Source of the DNA: CAYSGL01 sp964520985
GTDB lineage: Bacteria; Pseudomonadota; Alphaproteobacteria; Micavibrionales; Micavibrionaceae
Assembly: GCA_964520985.1 (NCBI GenBank)
Contig: CAZFPB010000001.1
Location: 1,054,001-1,118,000 of the forward strand
Direction of reading: 5' to 3'
Length of the DNA stretch: 64,000 nucleotides
Within the stretch, counting starts at the first letter, position 1. The number at the start of each line of letters is the position of its first letter. Both the position numbers and the translations under genes were made by a program. Shown in pieces: positions 18,618 through 27,451 of this stretch. The notes under the pieces are model-generated. The model searched no databases and was not told the DNA's origin. It saw only the letters and a list, made by a program, of their open reading frames with translations.

Positions 18618-19568
18618 GTGACGCTGGAACCGCGCTTTCAGACACCGGATGGATGGCGCACGGGCGAATTCGTCAATCTGGCAACCAACCATCGTATCCA
18701 TTACGGTACGGCTACACCGCAAGATGCACAAGGCATTGTCGTTCTCCTGCCAGGACTAAGCGAGTTCAGTGAAAAATATTATGAGACTGTGCGCGACCTG
18801 ATGGATCGCAATCTTGGGGTGTGGATCATTGATTGGGCGTATCAAGGTCATTCGTCACGCTGGGACAAATATCCGATGCGCCGTCATTCCGATGGCTTCG
18901 ATACGGATCTGCAAGACCTGCATAAACTGATCAGCGATCACGTGCTGCCTGCCGCGCAAGGCAAGCCACTGATCATGCTGGGTCACTCTCTGGGCGGCCA
19001 TCTGGGATTGCGCTACCTCGCCGAGCATAAAGGTATTTTCAAAGCCGCCGCGTTCAGCGCGCCAATGCTCGGCATTCGCGATGTGAATGCTGTGCCGGCG
19101 CTGCTGCGCTCTTTGTTGCTGACTATCCTGAAGCCGTTTTCTGAACAGTACGTGCCGCGCGGTCGCGACTGGCACGAGACAATGCGCAAGAGCGATGGTA
19201 GCGACGTGTTTTCGTCCGATCCCGTGCGTGACGGTTTGCACAACGCCTGGTGCAAGGCCGATCCGACTCTGCAAGTTGGCAGCCCCACCCTGCGCTGGCT
19301 GTTTGAGGCGGTTCAGTCCTGCCGTATACTGGAAAAACAACTACCCAAAATTGATACCCCTCTTTTAATCGTGTCAGCCGGACAAGATCAGATTGTCGAT
19401 AACGAGGCGATCACCCATGCCGCCGCCATGCTGCCCAAAAGCGTATTATTAAGCCTTTCTCAAGCACATCATGAGATATTGATGGAACGCGATGACATTC
19501 GCGCCCGTTGGTTTGAAGAGTTTGACAAATTGATGGGAAGCGTCAATATTAAGATAACGCTAATATAG
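18618..19568 (+). CDS. Alpha/beta hydrolase, lysophospholipase/monoacylglycerol lipase-like
   Basis: A 316-residue serine hydrolase. The nucleophile elbow is GHSLGG with Ser124; the oxyanion region is VVLLPGLSEFSEKY, and GVWIIDWAYQGHSSR is the usual strand-3/loop of monoglyceride-lipase-like proteins. The acid is probably the Asp in SAGQDQIVDN and the His that in QAHHEILME. No signal peptide is visible, so it probably acts in the cytoplasm or at the inner membrane. The start is a GTG 4 bases after pntB. The substrate is not predictable beyond lipid esters as a likely class. Confidence 0.85.
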   Translation: MTLEPRFQTPDGWRTGEFVNLATNHRIHYGTATPQDAQGIVVLLPGLSEFSEKYYETVRDLMDRNLGVWIIDWAYQGHSSRWDKYPMRRHSDGFDTDLQDLHKLISDHVLPAAQGKPLIMLGHSLGGHLGLRYLAEHKGIFKAAAFSAPMLGIRDVNAVPALLRSLLLTILKPFSEQYVPRGRDWHETMRKSDGSDVFSSDPVRDGLHNAWCKADPTLQVGSPTLRWLFEAVQSCRILEKQLPKIDTPLLIVSAGQDQIVDNEAITHAAAMLPKSVLLSLSQAHHEILMERDDIRARWFEEFDKLMGSVNIKITLI

Positions 19569-19578
19569 GTATTCTCTC

Positions 19579-19812
19579 ATGGACGGCTTCATTGCCAATA
19601 AAGCTCGCTTAAGCGACCGTATTCTTTTTGCGCTGGAACTCGCACTGGAACAACAGGATCTTGAAACAGCCGAAATTTTGACCCGCGCATTGGAAATGTC
19701 GATGACGCGCAAAACGGGCGGCGGCGAATTCGTCGAGCGCCGGGAGTATCCGCAATCGGTAGAAACCATTCTGCAACAGTTGCGCGTACTTAAAACGCAG
19801 CGCCCGCGCTAA
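19579..19812 (+). CDS. Small conserved hypothetical protein
   Basis: A 77-residue soluble protein, predicted helical: RILFALELALEQQDLETAEI and LTRALEMSM form two helices, followed by a basic GG-containing turn and a second helical stretch ending in QRPR. It follows the hydrolase by 10 bases and overlaps the ligA stop on the other strand by 4 bases. It resembles small uncharacterised alphaproteobacterial proteins, but I do not recognise a named family or function. Confidence 0.65.
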   Translation: MDGFIANKARLSDRILFALELALEQQDLETAEILTRALEMSMTRKTGGGEFVERREYPQSVETILQQLRVLKTQRPR

Positions 19813-21869
19813 GCGATTAGCGCAATCCATTCATCTTCGCTCAAAACCGTTACGCCCAGTTCTTTGGCGTTTTTCAGCTTCGATCCGGCGTCGGCGCCGG
19901 CGACCAGATAGTCGGTTTTTTTCGACACCGATCCGGAGACTTTGGCTCCCAGCGTTTCCGCGCGCGCCTTGGCTTCCGAGCGCGTCATTTTTTCGAGCGT
20001 GCCGGTAAAGACAACGGTCTTTCCGACCACGGCGCTGTCGGTGCGGATTTTTAAGATGTAGGGTTCAATAATCAGTTCCTGCGCCAGATCATCGAGAATA
20101 TTGCGGTTCTTTTCCTCAGCGAAAAAGCCGATCAGATCGTCCGCCACGCTTGGCCCGATATCTTCAATCGATAACAGGTCGGCGCGAGCCTCCGCATCCC
20201 GTTCCGCCGTGATCATCGCTGCGCGCCAATGCGGCAGATCGGTGTAATGCGCGGCGATTTTCTTGGCGGTCGCCTGTCCCACCTGACGGATGCCGAGCGC
20301 ATAGACGAAGCGCTCGAATCCGATTGTGCGGCGCGTTTCGATCGCAGCAAAGAGGTTGCGTGCGGACTGCTCTCCCCAGCCTTCTCGGTTGCGCAGCGGC
20401 GTTAGGGACTGTTTATCCTTGTCGGCCAGACGGAAAATATCGCCCGGCATTTTGATGAGGCCGTCTTCCCAGAATTCTTCGATAATCTTGGCACCCATGC
20501 CTTCAATGTCGAATGCGTCGCGCGAGACAAAATGTTTCAGGCGTTCAACCGCCTGCGCGCGGCAGATCAGCCCGCCCGTGCAGCGACGAACCACTTCACC
20601 TTCTTCGCGAATGGCCAGAGACCCGCAAACCGGGCAATGATCAGGATAGGCAAAAGGCTGCGCATTTTTAGGACGCTGATCGAGAATGACTTCTACTACC
20701 TGAGGAATGACATCACCGGCCCGCTGAATGACCACCGTATCGCCCACGCGCACATCTTTGCGCGCGATTTCATCTTCGTTGTGCAAAGTGGCATTCGCGA
20801 CGATCACACCGCCGACATTAACAGGGGTGAGGCGCGCAACTGGCGTAAGCGCGCCCGTGCGCCCAACCTGAATGTCGATGGCTTCGAGCTTGGTCATCGC
20901 CTGTTCAGCCGGGAATTTATGCGCCGTTGCCCAGCGTGGGCTGCGCGAGACAAAGCCCAGACGGTCCTGATAATCGAGACGGTTGATTTTGTAGACGACG
21001 CCGTCGATATCATAAGGGAGATTGGCTCGGCGCTTCATAATGTCCGCATAATAGGCCAGAATGTCCTTTTCGCTTTCGCAAAGCATAAACGGCTCGGCCT
21101 GCTTAAATCCCCATTCAATCAGTCTGTCCTTGATTCCGGCCTGTGTATCGGCAATCGGCGCAGCAATTTCACCCAGCGCATACCCGAAAAATTTTAAAGG
21201 CCGCGCGGCCGTGATGGATGAATCAAGCTGACGGACGCTGCCTGCCGCGGCATTACGCGGATTGGCGAAAATCTGTTTTCCGGCGGCTTCCTGCTTTTGA
21301 TTGAGGGTTAGAAAATCATCACGGCGGAGGTAAATCTCCCCGCGTATCTCGATCATATTCGGTGCACTATCGGGGAGTATTTTAGGTACGTCCGCCATCG
21401 TCTCGACGTTACGCGTGATGTCTTCACCTTGCGCACCATCGCCGCGCGTTGCCGCCTGTACCAACTTGCGGTTTTCGTAGCGTAGGGAACAAGAGAGGCC
21501 GTCAATTTTTGGTTCCGCAATAACAGCAATCACATCCGCATCTTTTAGCCCCAAAAAGCGCCGGACACGCTCCAGAAACTCGCCGACCTCTTCATCGTTG
21601 AAAACGTTGGATAGCGAGAGCATTGGCACTGCATGCTGAACTTTTTTGAAACCCTTGGCCGGTGTCGCCCCGACGCTTACGGACGCAGCAGATTGCAACT
21701 GCGGAAATTCCGCTTCAATTGTTTCCAGATCTCGGCGCAGCTTGTCGTAGTCCGCATCGGAAATTTCGGGATTATCCTGCCCATGGTAGAGATCGTCATG
21801 GCGGACAATTTCCTTGGATAAAATTTTATGCCGGGCGCGGGCTTCTTCGAATTTCATATCGAACAACAT
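19809..21869 (-). CDS. ligA: NAD-dependent DNA ligase LigA
   Basis: Seals nicks in replication and repair using NAD. The 686-residue product has the full domain order: Ia (DLYHGQDNPEISDADYD), adenylation domain with the nucleotide-accepting lysine in EPKIDGLS, OB fold, a four-cysteine zinc finger (CPVCG and later CTGGLICRAQ), helix-hairpin-helix repeats (IEDIGPSVADDLI) and a C-terminal BRCT domain (KTVVFTGTLEKMTRSEAK). The start ATG at 21869 is 3 bases after the recN stop; an in-frame ATG at 21857 is also possible. Order recN-ligA is conserved at the end of the alphaproteobacterial division cluster. Confidence 0.97.
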   Translation of the reverse strand: MLFDMKFEEARARHKILSKEIVRHDDLYHGQDNPEISDADYDKLRRDLETIEAEFPQLQSAASVSVGATPAKGFKKVQHAVPMLSLSNVFNDEEVGEFLERVRRFLGLKDADVIAVIAEPKIDGLSCSLRYENRKLVQAATRGDGAQGEDITRNVETMADVPKILPDSAPNMIEIRGEIYLRRDDFLTLNQKQEAAGKQIFANPRNAAAGSVRQLDSSITAARPLKFFGYALGEIAAPIADTQAGIKDRLIEWGFKQAEPFMLCESEKDILAYYADIMKRRANLPYDIDGVVYKINRLDYQDRLGFVSRSPRWATAHKFPAEQAMTKLEAIDIQVGRTGALTPVARLTPVNVGGVIVANATLHNEDEIARKDVRVGDTVVIQRAGDVIPQVVEVILDQRPKNAQPFAYPDHCPVCGSLAIREEGEVVRRCTGGLICRAQAVERLKHFVSRDAFDIEGMGAKIIEEFWEDGLIKMPGDIFRLADKDKQSLTPLRNREGWGEQSARNLFAAIETRRTIGFERFVYALGIRQVGQATAKKIAAHYTDLPHWRAAMITAERDAEARADLLSIEDIGPSVADDLIGFFAEEKNRNILDDLAQELIIEPYILKIRTDSAVVGKTVVFTGTLEKMTRSEAKARAETLGAKVSGSVSKKTDYLVAGADAGSKLKNAKELGVTVLSEDEWIALIA

Positions 21870-21872
21870 GGC

Positions 21873-23522
21873 TTACGCTGCACTTTTTTCGAGAAGCTTG
21901 CCGGCGGCGGCGCGGGCTTCCTTGGTGATTTCAGCACCGGACAGCATGCGGGCGATTTCTTCGGTGCGGGCTTTGTCGTCGGGCAGCATGCGCACCGTGG
22001 TTGTCACCTGCTTGCCGCCATCCTTGGCGACGATCCAGTGGTGTCCGGCGCGGGCCGCAACCTGCGGCGAGTGCGTGACTACTAAAATCTGGCGCTGCGC
22101 GGCAAGACGTGCGAGACGCTCTCCCACCGCATCCGCCGTAGCGCCGCCAATACCGCTATCGACTTCATCGAACACCAGTGTGCCGGCGATACCAACTTCG
22201 GCCAGCACAACTTTAAGGGCCAACATAAAGCGCGCCATTTCCCCGCCGGAAGCAATCTTGCCAATTGGGCCCGCGGCGGCGCCGGGGTTGGTCGAGACCA
22301 TAAACTGTACGCGGTCCATGCCGTATTCGGTCCAGTCGTCTTCGGCTAGCGCATCGATCTGCGTTTCAAAGCGTGCCTTGTCGAGTTTCAGCGGCGGCAG
22401 TTCCTTGTTCACGAGCTTGTCGAGCTTTTCGGCCGCTTTTTTGCGCTCGAGCGATATTTTCTCGGCCAGCGAGACATAGACAGCGCGCGCCTTTTTAACG
22501 TCTTTATCCATCTGATCGAGCGCGTCATCCTGATAGGAAATTTCGCGCAACAACGCGGCGATTTCTTCGCGCTTGGCGGCCAGCGCGTCGATACCGCAGC
22601 CATGTTTACGCGCTTGCGCTTTCAGGGCGTGCAGACGGTCATCAATTTCCTGCAGGCTATATTCGCTTTCTTCCAGATCGGCTGATAACGATTCGACATT
22701 CGCCACCACTTCTTTGAGCTCAACCTCGATGCGGTCGAGCCCTTCGGTCATGGCCATGGCATCGGCGCCGATTTTATCCAGCGCGCGGTAGGCATTGTTC
22801 AGCAAACCTTCTGCCTGTTCGAGAGCGATATGAGCGGTGCTCAGCCCTTGCAGCGTACTTTCGCGTCGCATGAGACGATCGCGCAAAGCAATGAGTTTGT
22901 CTTCTTCGCCTTCGCGGGGATTAAGCTCGTCCAGATCTTCAAGAGCCGCGCGCAGATACTCTTCTTCGGCGCGGATTTTTTCCATTTTCAGGCGTGTATA
23001 TTCGAGAGTGCGCGCTTTGTCTTTCCAGCCGTTCCAGCTATCGTTCAGCGCGGCAATATCTTTGGCCTTCACGCCATAGGCATCGAGCAGCCCGCGATGC
23101 ACGCGCGCGTTCAACAGGCTTTGTGTTTCGAACTGGCCGTGAATTTCCACCAGCATTTCGCCGATATCCTTGAGCAGCCCGATGCTCACCGGCTGATCGT
23201 TGACAAAGGCGCGGGATTTTCCATCGGCGCTGACGACACGGCGCAGGATGAGTGGGCTATCCGCGTTCAGACCCTCATTACGCATATGATGAATGGCCGG
23301 ATGATCGTCGGCGATATCGAACGTGACAATGACGCTGGCCTGCGTTTCGCCTTTGCGCACCAGACCTGAATCGGAGCGCGCACCAAGTGCCAAGCCTAAT
23401 GAATCGAGCAAAATGGATTTACCAGCGCCCGTTTCACCCGTGAGCGCGCACAGACCGCTTTCAAAAGCGATCGTGAGCTTGTCTATCAGCACGACGTTGG
23501 CGATGGTCAGGCTGGCGAGCAT
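21873..23522 (-). CDS. recN: DNA repair protein RecN
   Basis: An SMC-like ATPase that acts in double-strand break repair. The 549-residue protein has the N-terminal Walker A GETGAGKSILLDSLG, a central coiled coil (about residues 150-370, rich in Glu, Lys and Leu), and the C-terminal half-site with GGEMARFMLALK signature and LVFDEVDSGIGG Walker B. The start is supported by a strong AAGGAGG ribosome site 10 bases upstream of the ATG at 23522. It lies 18 bases after bamD and 3 before ligA. Confidence 0.96.
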   Translation of the reverse strand: MLASLTIANVVLIDKLTIAFESGLCALTGETGAGKSILLDSLGLALGARSDSGLVRKGETQASVIVTFDIADDHPAIHHMRNEGLNADSPLILRRVVSADGKSRAFVNDQPVSIGLLKDIGEMLVEIHGQFETQSLLNARVHRGLLDAYGVKAKDIAALNDSWNGWKDKARTLEYTRLKMEKIRAEEEYLRAALEDLDELNPREGEEDKLIALRDRLMRRESTLQGLSTAHIALEQAEGLLNNAYRALDKIGADAMAMTEGLDRIEVELKEVVANVESLSADLEESEYSLQEIDDRLHALKAQARKHGCGIDALAAKREEIAALLREISYQDDALDQMDKDVKKARAVYVSLAEKISLERKKAAEKLDKLVNKELPPLKLDKARFETQIDALAEDDWTEYGMDRVQFMVSTNPGAAAGPIGKIASGGEMARFMLALKVVLAEVGIAGTLVFDEVDSGIGGATADAVGERLARLAAQRQILVVTHSPQVAARAGHHWIVAKDGGKQVTTTVRMLPDDKARTEEIARMLSGAEITKEARAAAGKLLEKSAA

Positions 23523-23540
23523 GGGACGCGCGCCTCCTTA

Positions 23541-24359
23541 TCAATCCGGACGCAGGAGCGAGTTAACCGTGCGGTCCATGAATGACTGATCGGCAAAGAC
23601 CTGATCGCGCATGGCGGGATCGAGAATTTTATAGGAATGCTCATACCACTCCGACCCCGGATAGTTGTGCCCCAAGACTGCGGCAACGCGCGTGGCTTCG
23701 GATTTGAGACCGAGCATCATGTAGCATTCGACGAGACGGTGGAGCGCTTCAGGCGTATGCGTGGTTGTCTGGTATTCTTTAATGACCGTGCGGAAACGAT
23801 TGATCGCGGCATTCACCTGACCGCGGTTTAGATAGTAGCGGCCAATTTCCATTTCCTTGCCCGCCAAGTGGTCGAGGGTAAGATCGCGTTTCAGTGTCGC
23901 ATCGCGCGCATACTGGCTGTCAGGGAAACGCTGGATCAGCGCATCGAGAGACTCGAGCGCCTTCTGCGTCATTTCCTGATCGCGGGCGACATCGGAAATC
24001 TGCTCGTAATACGTAAGCGCTTTCAGGTAATAGGCGTAATCGATTTCTTCATTGCCCGGATGCAGTTCGATGAAACGGTCGAGCGCCATTATGGCTTCAT
24101 CATAGCGGTCATCTTCATACGAAGAATACGCGGCCATCAATTGCGCTTTGGTCGCCCATTCCGAATACGGGTGCTGGCGCTCTACCTCGTTATAGAGGTT
24201 GGTCGCTTCCTGATATTTCTTTTCCTTGAAAGCGGTTTGCGCGGAATCGAACAATTCCCCGGCCGGTTTTTCCACGACGGTTTCTTCCTTGGGAGTCGAC
24301 GAGCACGCGGCAACGCCGAGGCTGAGGAAGGTCAGGCTGAGAATAAGACTTTTGCGCAT
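23541..24359 (-). CDS. bamD: Outer membrane protein assembly factor BamD
   Basis: A lipoprotein component of the BAM complex, which inserts beta-barrel proteins in the outer membrane. From the ATG at 24359 the product has 272 residues, with a lipoprotein signal ending at the lipobox GVAAC (Cys about residue 19). Tetratricopeptide repeats follow (ELFDSAQTAFKEKKYQEA, then YEDDRYDEAIMALDRFI), and RFPDSQYARDA and IKEYQTTTHTPEALHRLVEC are BamD landmarks. A TTG at 24389 is a poorer start. The position between lpxC and recN is the usual alphaproteobacterial one. Confidence 0.94.
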   Translation of the reverse strand: MRKSLILSLTFLSLGVAACSSTPKEETVVEKPAGELFDSAQTAFKEKKYQEATNLYNEVERQHPYSEWATKAQLMAAYSSYEDDRYDEAIMALDRFIELHPGNEEIDYAYYLKALTYYEQISDVARDQEMTQKALESLDALIQRFPDSQYARDATLKRDLTLDHLAGKEMEIGRYYLNRGQVNAAINRFRTVIKEYQTTTHTPEALHRLVECYMMLGLKSEATRVAAVLGHNYPGSEWYEHSYKILDPAMRDQVFADQSFMDRTVNSLLRPD

Positions 24360-24408
24360 GGGGGAAGAATAGCGGTTTCCCGCTGGCAAGAAAAGCGAAT
24401 TTCTGGGC

Positions 24409-25335
24409 TTAAGCTACTGCTTTTTCGGTGATTTTCTGGCCTGCCGGGTAGATATCCTGCGTCGCCTCTTCCAGATCGACATAGAGGTCGATCACTTCAT
24501 AAGCGCTGGCGTCGGCCAGCAGCGCGGAGAGCAGTTTAGCATTCAGGTCGTGGCCGGGGCGCACGGCGTCATAGCGCCCAATAACAAGGCCGCCAGCTAG
24601 ATAAAGATCACCAATGGCGTCGAGCAGCTTGTGGCGGATAAATTCATCGGTGCAGCGCAGACCGTCTTCGTTCAGCACGCCCGTCTCATCGACGACGACG
24701 GCATTGCTCAGCGAGCCACCGAGCGCGAGGCCGGCTTTGCGCATCGCTTCCACATCCTGCGCGAGGCAGAAGGTGCGGCAATCGGCGAGATCATGACGGA
24801 AGTTACCGTTGACCAGTTTAATGGTATGGGTCTGCGTGCCGACATGCACGTTCTCATATTCGATCGTGCCGCTGTAGACGGGCAAAGCGGATGGTTTCAG
24901 CGTCGCCAGCTTGGCGCCGTCTTTTACCACGACTTCTTTTAATACTTTAAGCGCGCGGCGTGGCGCGCCTTGCGCGGAAATACCAACGCGATCAAACCCT
25001 TCGGTGTAGTCCTTCGAGCTGCCATCGAGAATCGGCAGCTCCGGCGCGTCCACTTCAACCATCGCATTATCAATGCCGCATCCAGCAAACGCCGCCATCA
25101 GATGTTCGATCGTGCCGATGGTTACGTTTTCTTTATTGCCGATCACCGTGCATAGGCGTGTATCAACAACAAATTCATGGCGCGCAGGAATAACATTGTT
25201 TTTGCCGATCACATCGACGCGGCGGAACACGATACCGTGATTGATCGGCGCAGGGCGCACGGTCATCGTAACGGCGCGGCCCGTATGAAGGCCAATACCA
25301 TAGAAAGAAACAGGAGCGGATAAAGTCTTTTGCAT
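24409..25335 (-). CDS. lpxC: UDP-3-O-acyl-N-acetylglucosamine deacetylase
   Basis: The committed zinc-dependent step of lipid A synthesis. From the ATG at 25335 the product has 308 residues and starts MQKTLSAPVSFYGIGLHTG, the family N-terminus. Zinc and catalytic residues are visible: Glu77-His78 in GTIEHLMAA, the HKxxD motif in FIRHKLLDAIGDL, and the general-base His in RPGHDLNAKL. The longest frame (from 25401) runs into the ftsZ terminator region and is not credible. Because a terminator lies between ftsZ and this gene, lpxC must have its own promoter within 25336-25423. Confidence 0.96.
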   Translation of the reverse strand: MQKTLSAPVSFYGIGLHTGRAVTMTVRPAPINHGIVFRRVDVIGKNNVIPARHEFVVDTRLCTVIGNKENVTIGTIEHLMAAFAGCGIDNAMVEVDAPELPILDGSSKDYTEGFDRVGISAQGAPRRALKVLKEVVVKDGAKLATLKPSALPVYSGTIEYENVHVGTQTHTIKLVNGNFRHDLADCRTFCLAQDVEAMRKAGLALGGSLSNAVVVDETGVLNEDGLRCTDEFIRHKLLDAIGDLYLAGGLVIGRYDAVRPGHDLNAKLLSALLADASAYEVIDLYVDLEEATQDIYPAGQKITEKAVA

Positions 25336-25423
25336 CGTGAGTCTAAAGATAAGGCCCCGCCCCCTCCCCCTCAAATCACTGATTGTTGCGGCGCGTAACA
25401 ATTATAAGTCGTTGAAATATAAT

Positions 25424-25448
25424 AAAAAAAGGGAGCCGTCAGGCTCCC
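25424..25448 (-). terminator. Rho-independent terminator downstream of ftsZ
   Basis: On the minus strand a 7-bp stem (GGGAGCC with GGCTCCC, 4-base loop) is followed by seven T. It begins 43 bases after the ftsZ stop and would end the ftsQAZ-side transcript before lpxC. Confidence 0.9.
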
Positions 25449-25490
25449 TTACAGTTTTTCGTCTGGAGGACACCAGAGGAACAAGCTTGG

Positions 25491-27179
25491 TTAGCTGGCC
25501 TGTCTGCGCAGGAAAGCCGGAATGTCGAGTTCGTCTTCGCTTTGAGTGCGGGCCGAAGCCGGTGCATCAATGTTCAGGCGACCTTGCGATGGCGATTCGG
25601 CCAGACGCGGTGCGACACGGGCGCTGCCAGCATTTTGGCTGCCTGTATCACCCTGCTCTGTTTCATCGTCATCGTGATTGCGATGCAGAACGCCATTCGT
25701 AATACGCTCGAACAGCGATGGCGTTTTCTTACGCTCGGTTGCATTGGCACCCGGCACTGGTGGCTTCAGATTGTAGCCAACCTGCGCCTGAGCCGGAGCG
25801 GCGTAGCTTGTGGCATAGCCGCTGGCCGAAACTTGCACGTCCGAACGCGCCGGCATCATCGGTTGTGGTGGAATGAACGAGCCTTGGTATGTTGCGCCGC
25901 GCAGGGTCGAGCCCATCGTGGCAACAGCCGACGCAACCGATCTTTGTTGAGCAGCAAATTCGTTCTGCTCAAATAAGTCAGCCTCCGGTTCATCGGCCGG
26001 CTTCATGGCAGCCGCCGTGTTACCCATTGGCACATAGCCGGAGCGGGCCGGAATAGCCTGACGGGCCGCCTGCGTTGCCGCATGGATAGCGCTTGGCTGA
26101 ACCGACAGAGGCACAGGTGTGTAAGCAGGCGCCGCTGGCGCCGCTTGAGGTTGACGGGCAACAGCCGTAACTTTCACGCCGCTGGTGGTGCGGTTTGTCG
26201 CTTTGGCTTCGGCTACATCGATGCCGGTTGCCACGATCGAGACGCGCATACGGCCTTCGAGTTTATCATCAAAGGTTGAACCGAAGATGATGTTCGCGTT
26301 CGGATCGACTTCATCGCGGATGCGATTGCAGGCTTCATCGACTTCAAACAACGTCATGTCGGAACCGCCGGTCACGTTGATGATCACGCCACGGGCGCCC
26401 TTCATCGAGACGTCATCCAGCAGCGGATTGTTGATAGCGGCTTCGGCCGCTTCCAAAGCGCGGCGATCACCTTCGGCTTCGCCCGTCCCCATCATTGCCT
26501 TGCCCATTTCGAGCATGGCTGAACGAATGTCGGCAAAGTCGAGGTTGATCAGGCCCGGCATCATCATCAGGTCGGTCACGCCGCGCACGCCGGATTGCAG
26601 AACAGAGTCTGCGAGACGGAAGGCTTCAGCGAACGTTGTTTTCTCATTGGCAACGCGGAAGAGATTCTGGTTTGGAATAACGATCAGCGTATCAACATAT
26701 TGCTGCATCTCCGCGATACCGGCTTCCGCCAGACGCATGCGGTGAGAACCTTCGAAGTGGAATGGCTTGGTCACAACACCGACGGTCAGGATACCCGCAT
26801 CGCGGCAGGCTTTCGCAATCACCGGCGCAGCGCCCGTTCCCGTGCCGCCGCCCATACCGGCAGTAACAAACGCCATGTTGGCGCCATCGAGATATTGCAT
26901 GACATCGTCGAGCGTTTCGATCGCGGCTTTCTCGCCAATCTCCGGTTTTGCGCCAGCACCCAGGCCGCCCGTAACGAGACTGCCCAGTTGAATTTTGGAT
27001 TCGCACAGCGAATGATCGAGCGCCTGAGCGTCCGTATTGCAGACGACAAAGTCGCATCCTTCTAAGCCGGATGAGATCATATTATTGACGGCATTGCCGC
27101 CTGCGCCGCCAACTCCGACGACTGTGATTTTCGGGGACAACTTCGGTACCTCTGTTCGTTGAATTCTTAAATTGAGCAT
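25491..27179 (-). CDS. ftsZ: Cell division protein FtsZ (tubulin homologue)
   Basis: The GTPase that forms the division ring. From the ATG at 27179 the product has 562 residues. The start is decided by an AAGGAGG ribosome site 7 bases upstream; a longer frame to 27251 lacks such a site. The GTPase domain shows VVGVGGAGGNAVNNMI, the tubulin signature GGGTGTGAAP (residues 110-119) and NLDFADIRSAM. A roughly 220-residue Pro/Ala-rich linker follows, long as in other alphaproteobacteria, and the protein ends with the conserved tail peptide DIPAFLRRQAS that binds FtsA and other partners. It is followed by its own terminator. Confidence 0.98.
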   Translation of the reverse strand: MLNLRIQRTEVPKLSPKITVVGVGGAGGNAVNNMISSGLEGCDFVVCNTDAQALDHSLCESKIQLGSLVTGGLGAGAKPEIGEKAAIETLDDVMQYLDGANMAFVTAGMGGGTGTGAAPVIAKACRDAGILTVGVVTKPFHFEGSHRMRLAEAGIAEMQQYVDTLIVIPNQNLFRVANEKTTFAEAFRLADSVLQSGVRGVTDLMMMPGLINLDFADIRSAMLEMGKAMMGTGEAEGDRRALEAAEAAINNPLLDDVSMKGARGVIINVTGGSDMTLFEVDEACNRIRDEVDPNANIIFGSTFDDKLEGRMRVSIVATGIDVAEAKATNRTTSGVKVTAVARQPQAAPAAPAYTPVPLSVQPSAIHAATQAARQAIPARSGYVPMGNTAAAMKPADEPEADLFEQNEFAAQQRSVASAVATMGSTLRGATYQGSFIPPQPMMPARSDVQVSASGYATSYAAPAQAQVGYNLKPPVPGANATERKKTPSLFERITNGVLHRNHDDDETEQGDTGSQNAGSARVAPRLAESPSQGRLNIDAPASARTQSEDELDIPAFLRRQAS

Positions 27180-27451
27180 ATGAAACCTCCTTGCAAGGTC
27201 GTAAGCGATTCTATGTGAATTTCCGAGTTTTTGAATCATGAAAATTCTCAAAAGCCACGGAAATGGCGGGTTTAACAGTCGTTTTGGCCTTATATTCCCT
27301 ACTCTTCAGTATCAGCAATCAGGCCTAAGACTCTGTCCCGATTCATGATTTTGAATTCTCTCATATAAGCATCTTCCCGCATAGCATCAGCGCGCAAAAG
27401 ATTGTGGATAACTCTGGGACGGATTGTGGGCGAAATTAGGGCGAGGAAATC
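27180..27451 (-). promoter_or_regulatory. ftsA-ftsZ intergenic region, likely cell-cycle-regulated ftsZ promoter
   Basis: This 272-base gap carries no credible ORF. It holds four GANTC sites (the CcrM methylation target) at 27207-27211, 27233-27237, 27329-27333 and 27340-27344, about four times the chance expectation, and one perfect DnaA box at 27403-27411. Caulobacter ftsZ is controlled by methylation at GANTC and by DnaA, so similar control is plausible. The -10/-35 elements were not assigned. Confidence 0.55.
27403..27411 (-). promoter_or_regulatory. Perfect DnaA box upstream of ftsZ
   Basis: The minus strand reads TTATCCACA, the perfect 9-base DnaA box, about 225 bases upstream of the ftsZ start. 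One exact copy on either strand is expected about every 130 kb at random. Confidence 0.5.
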
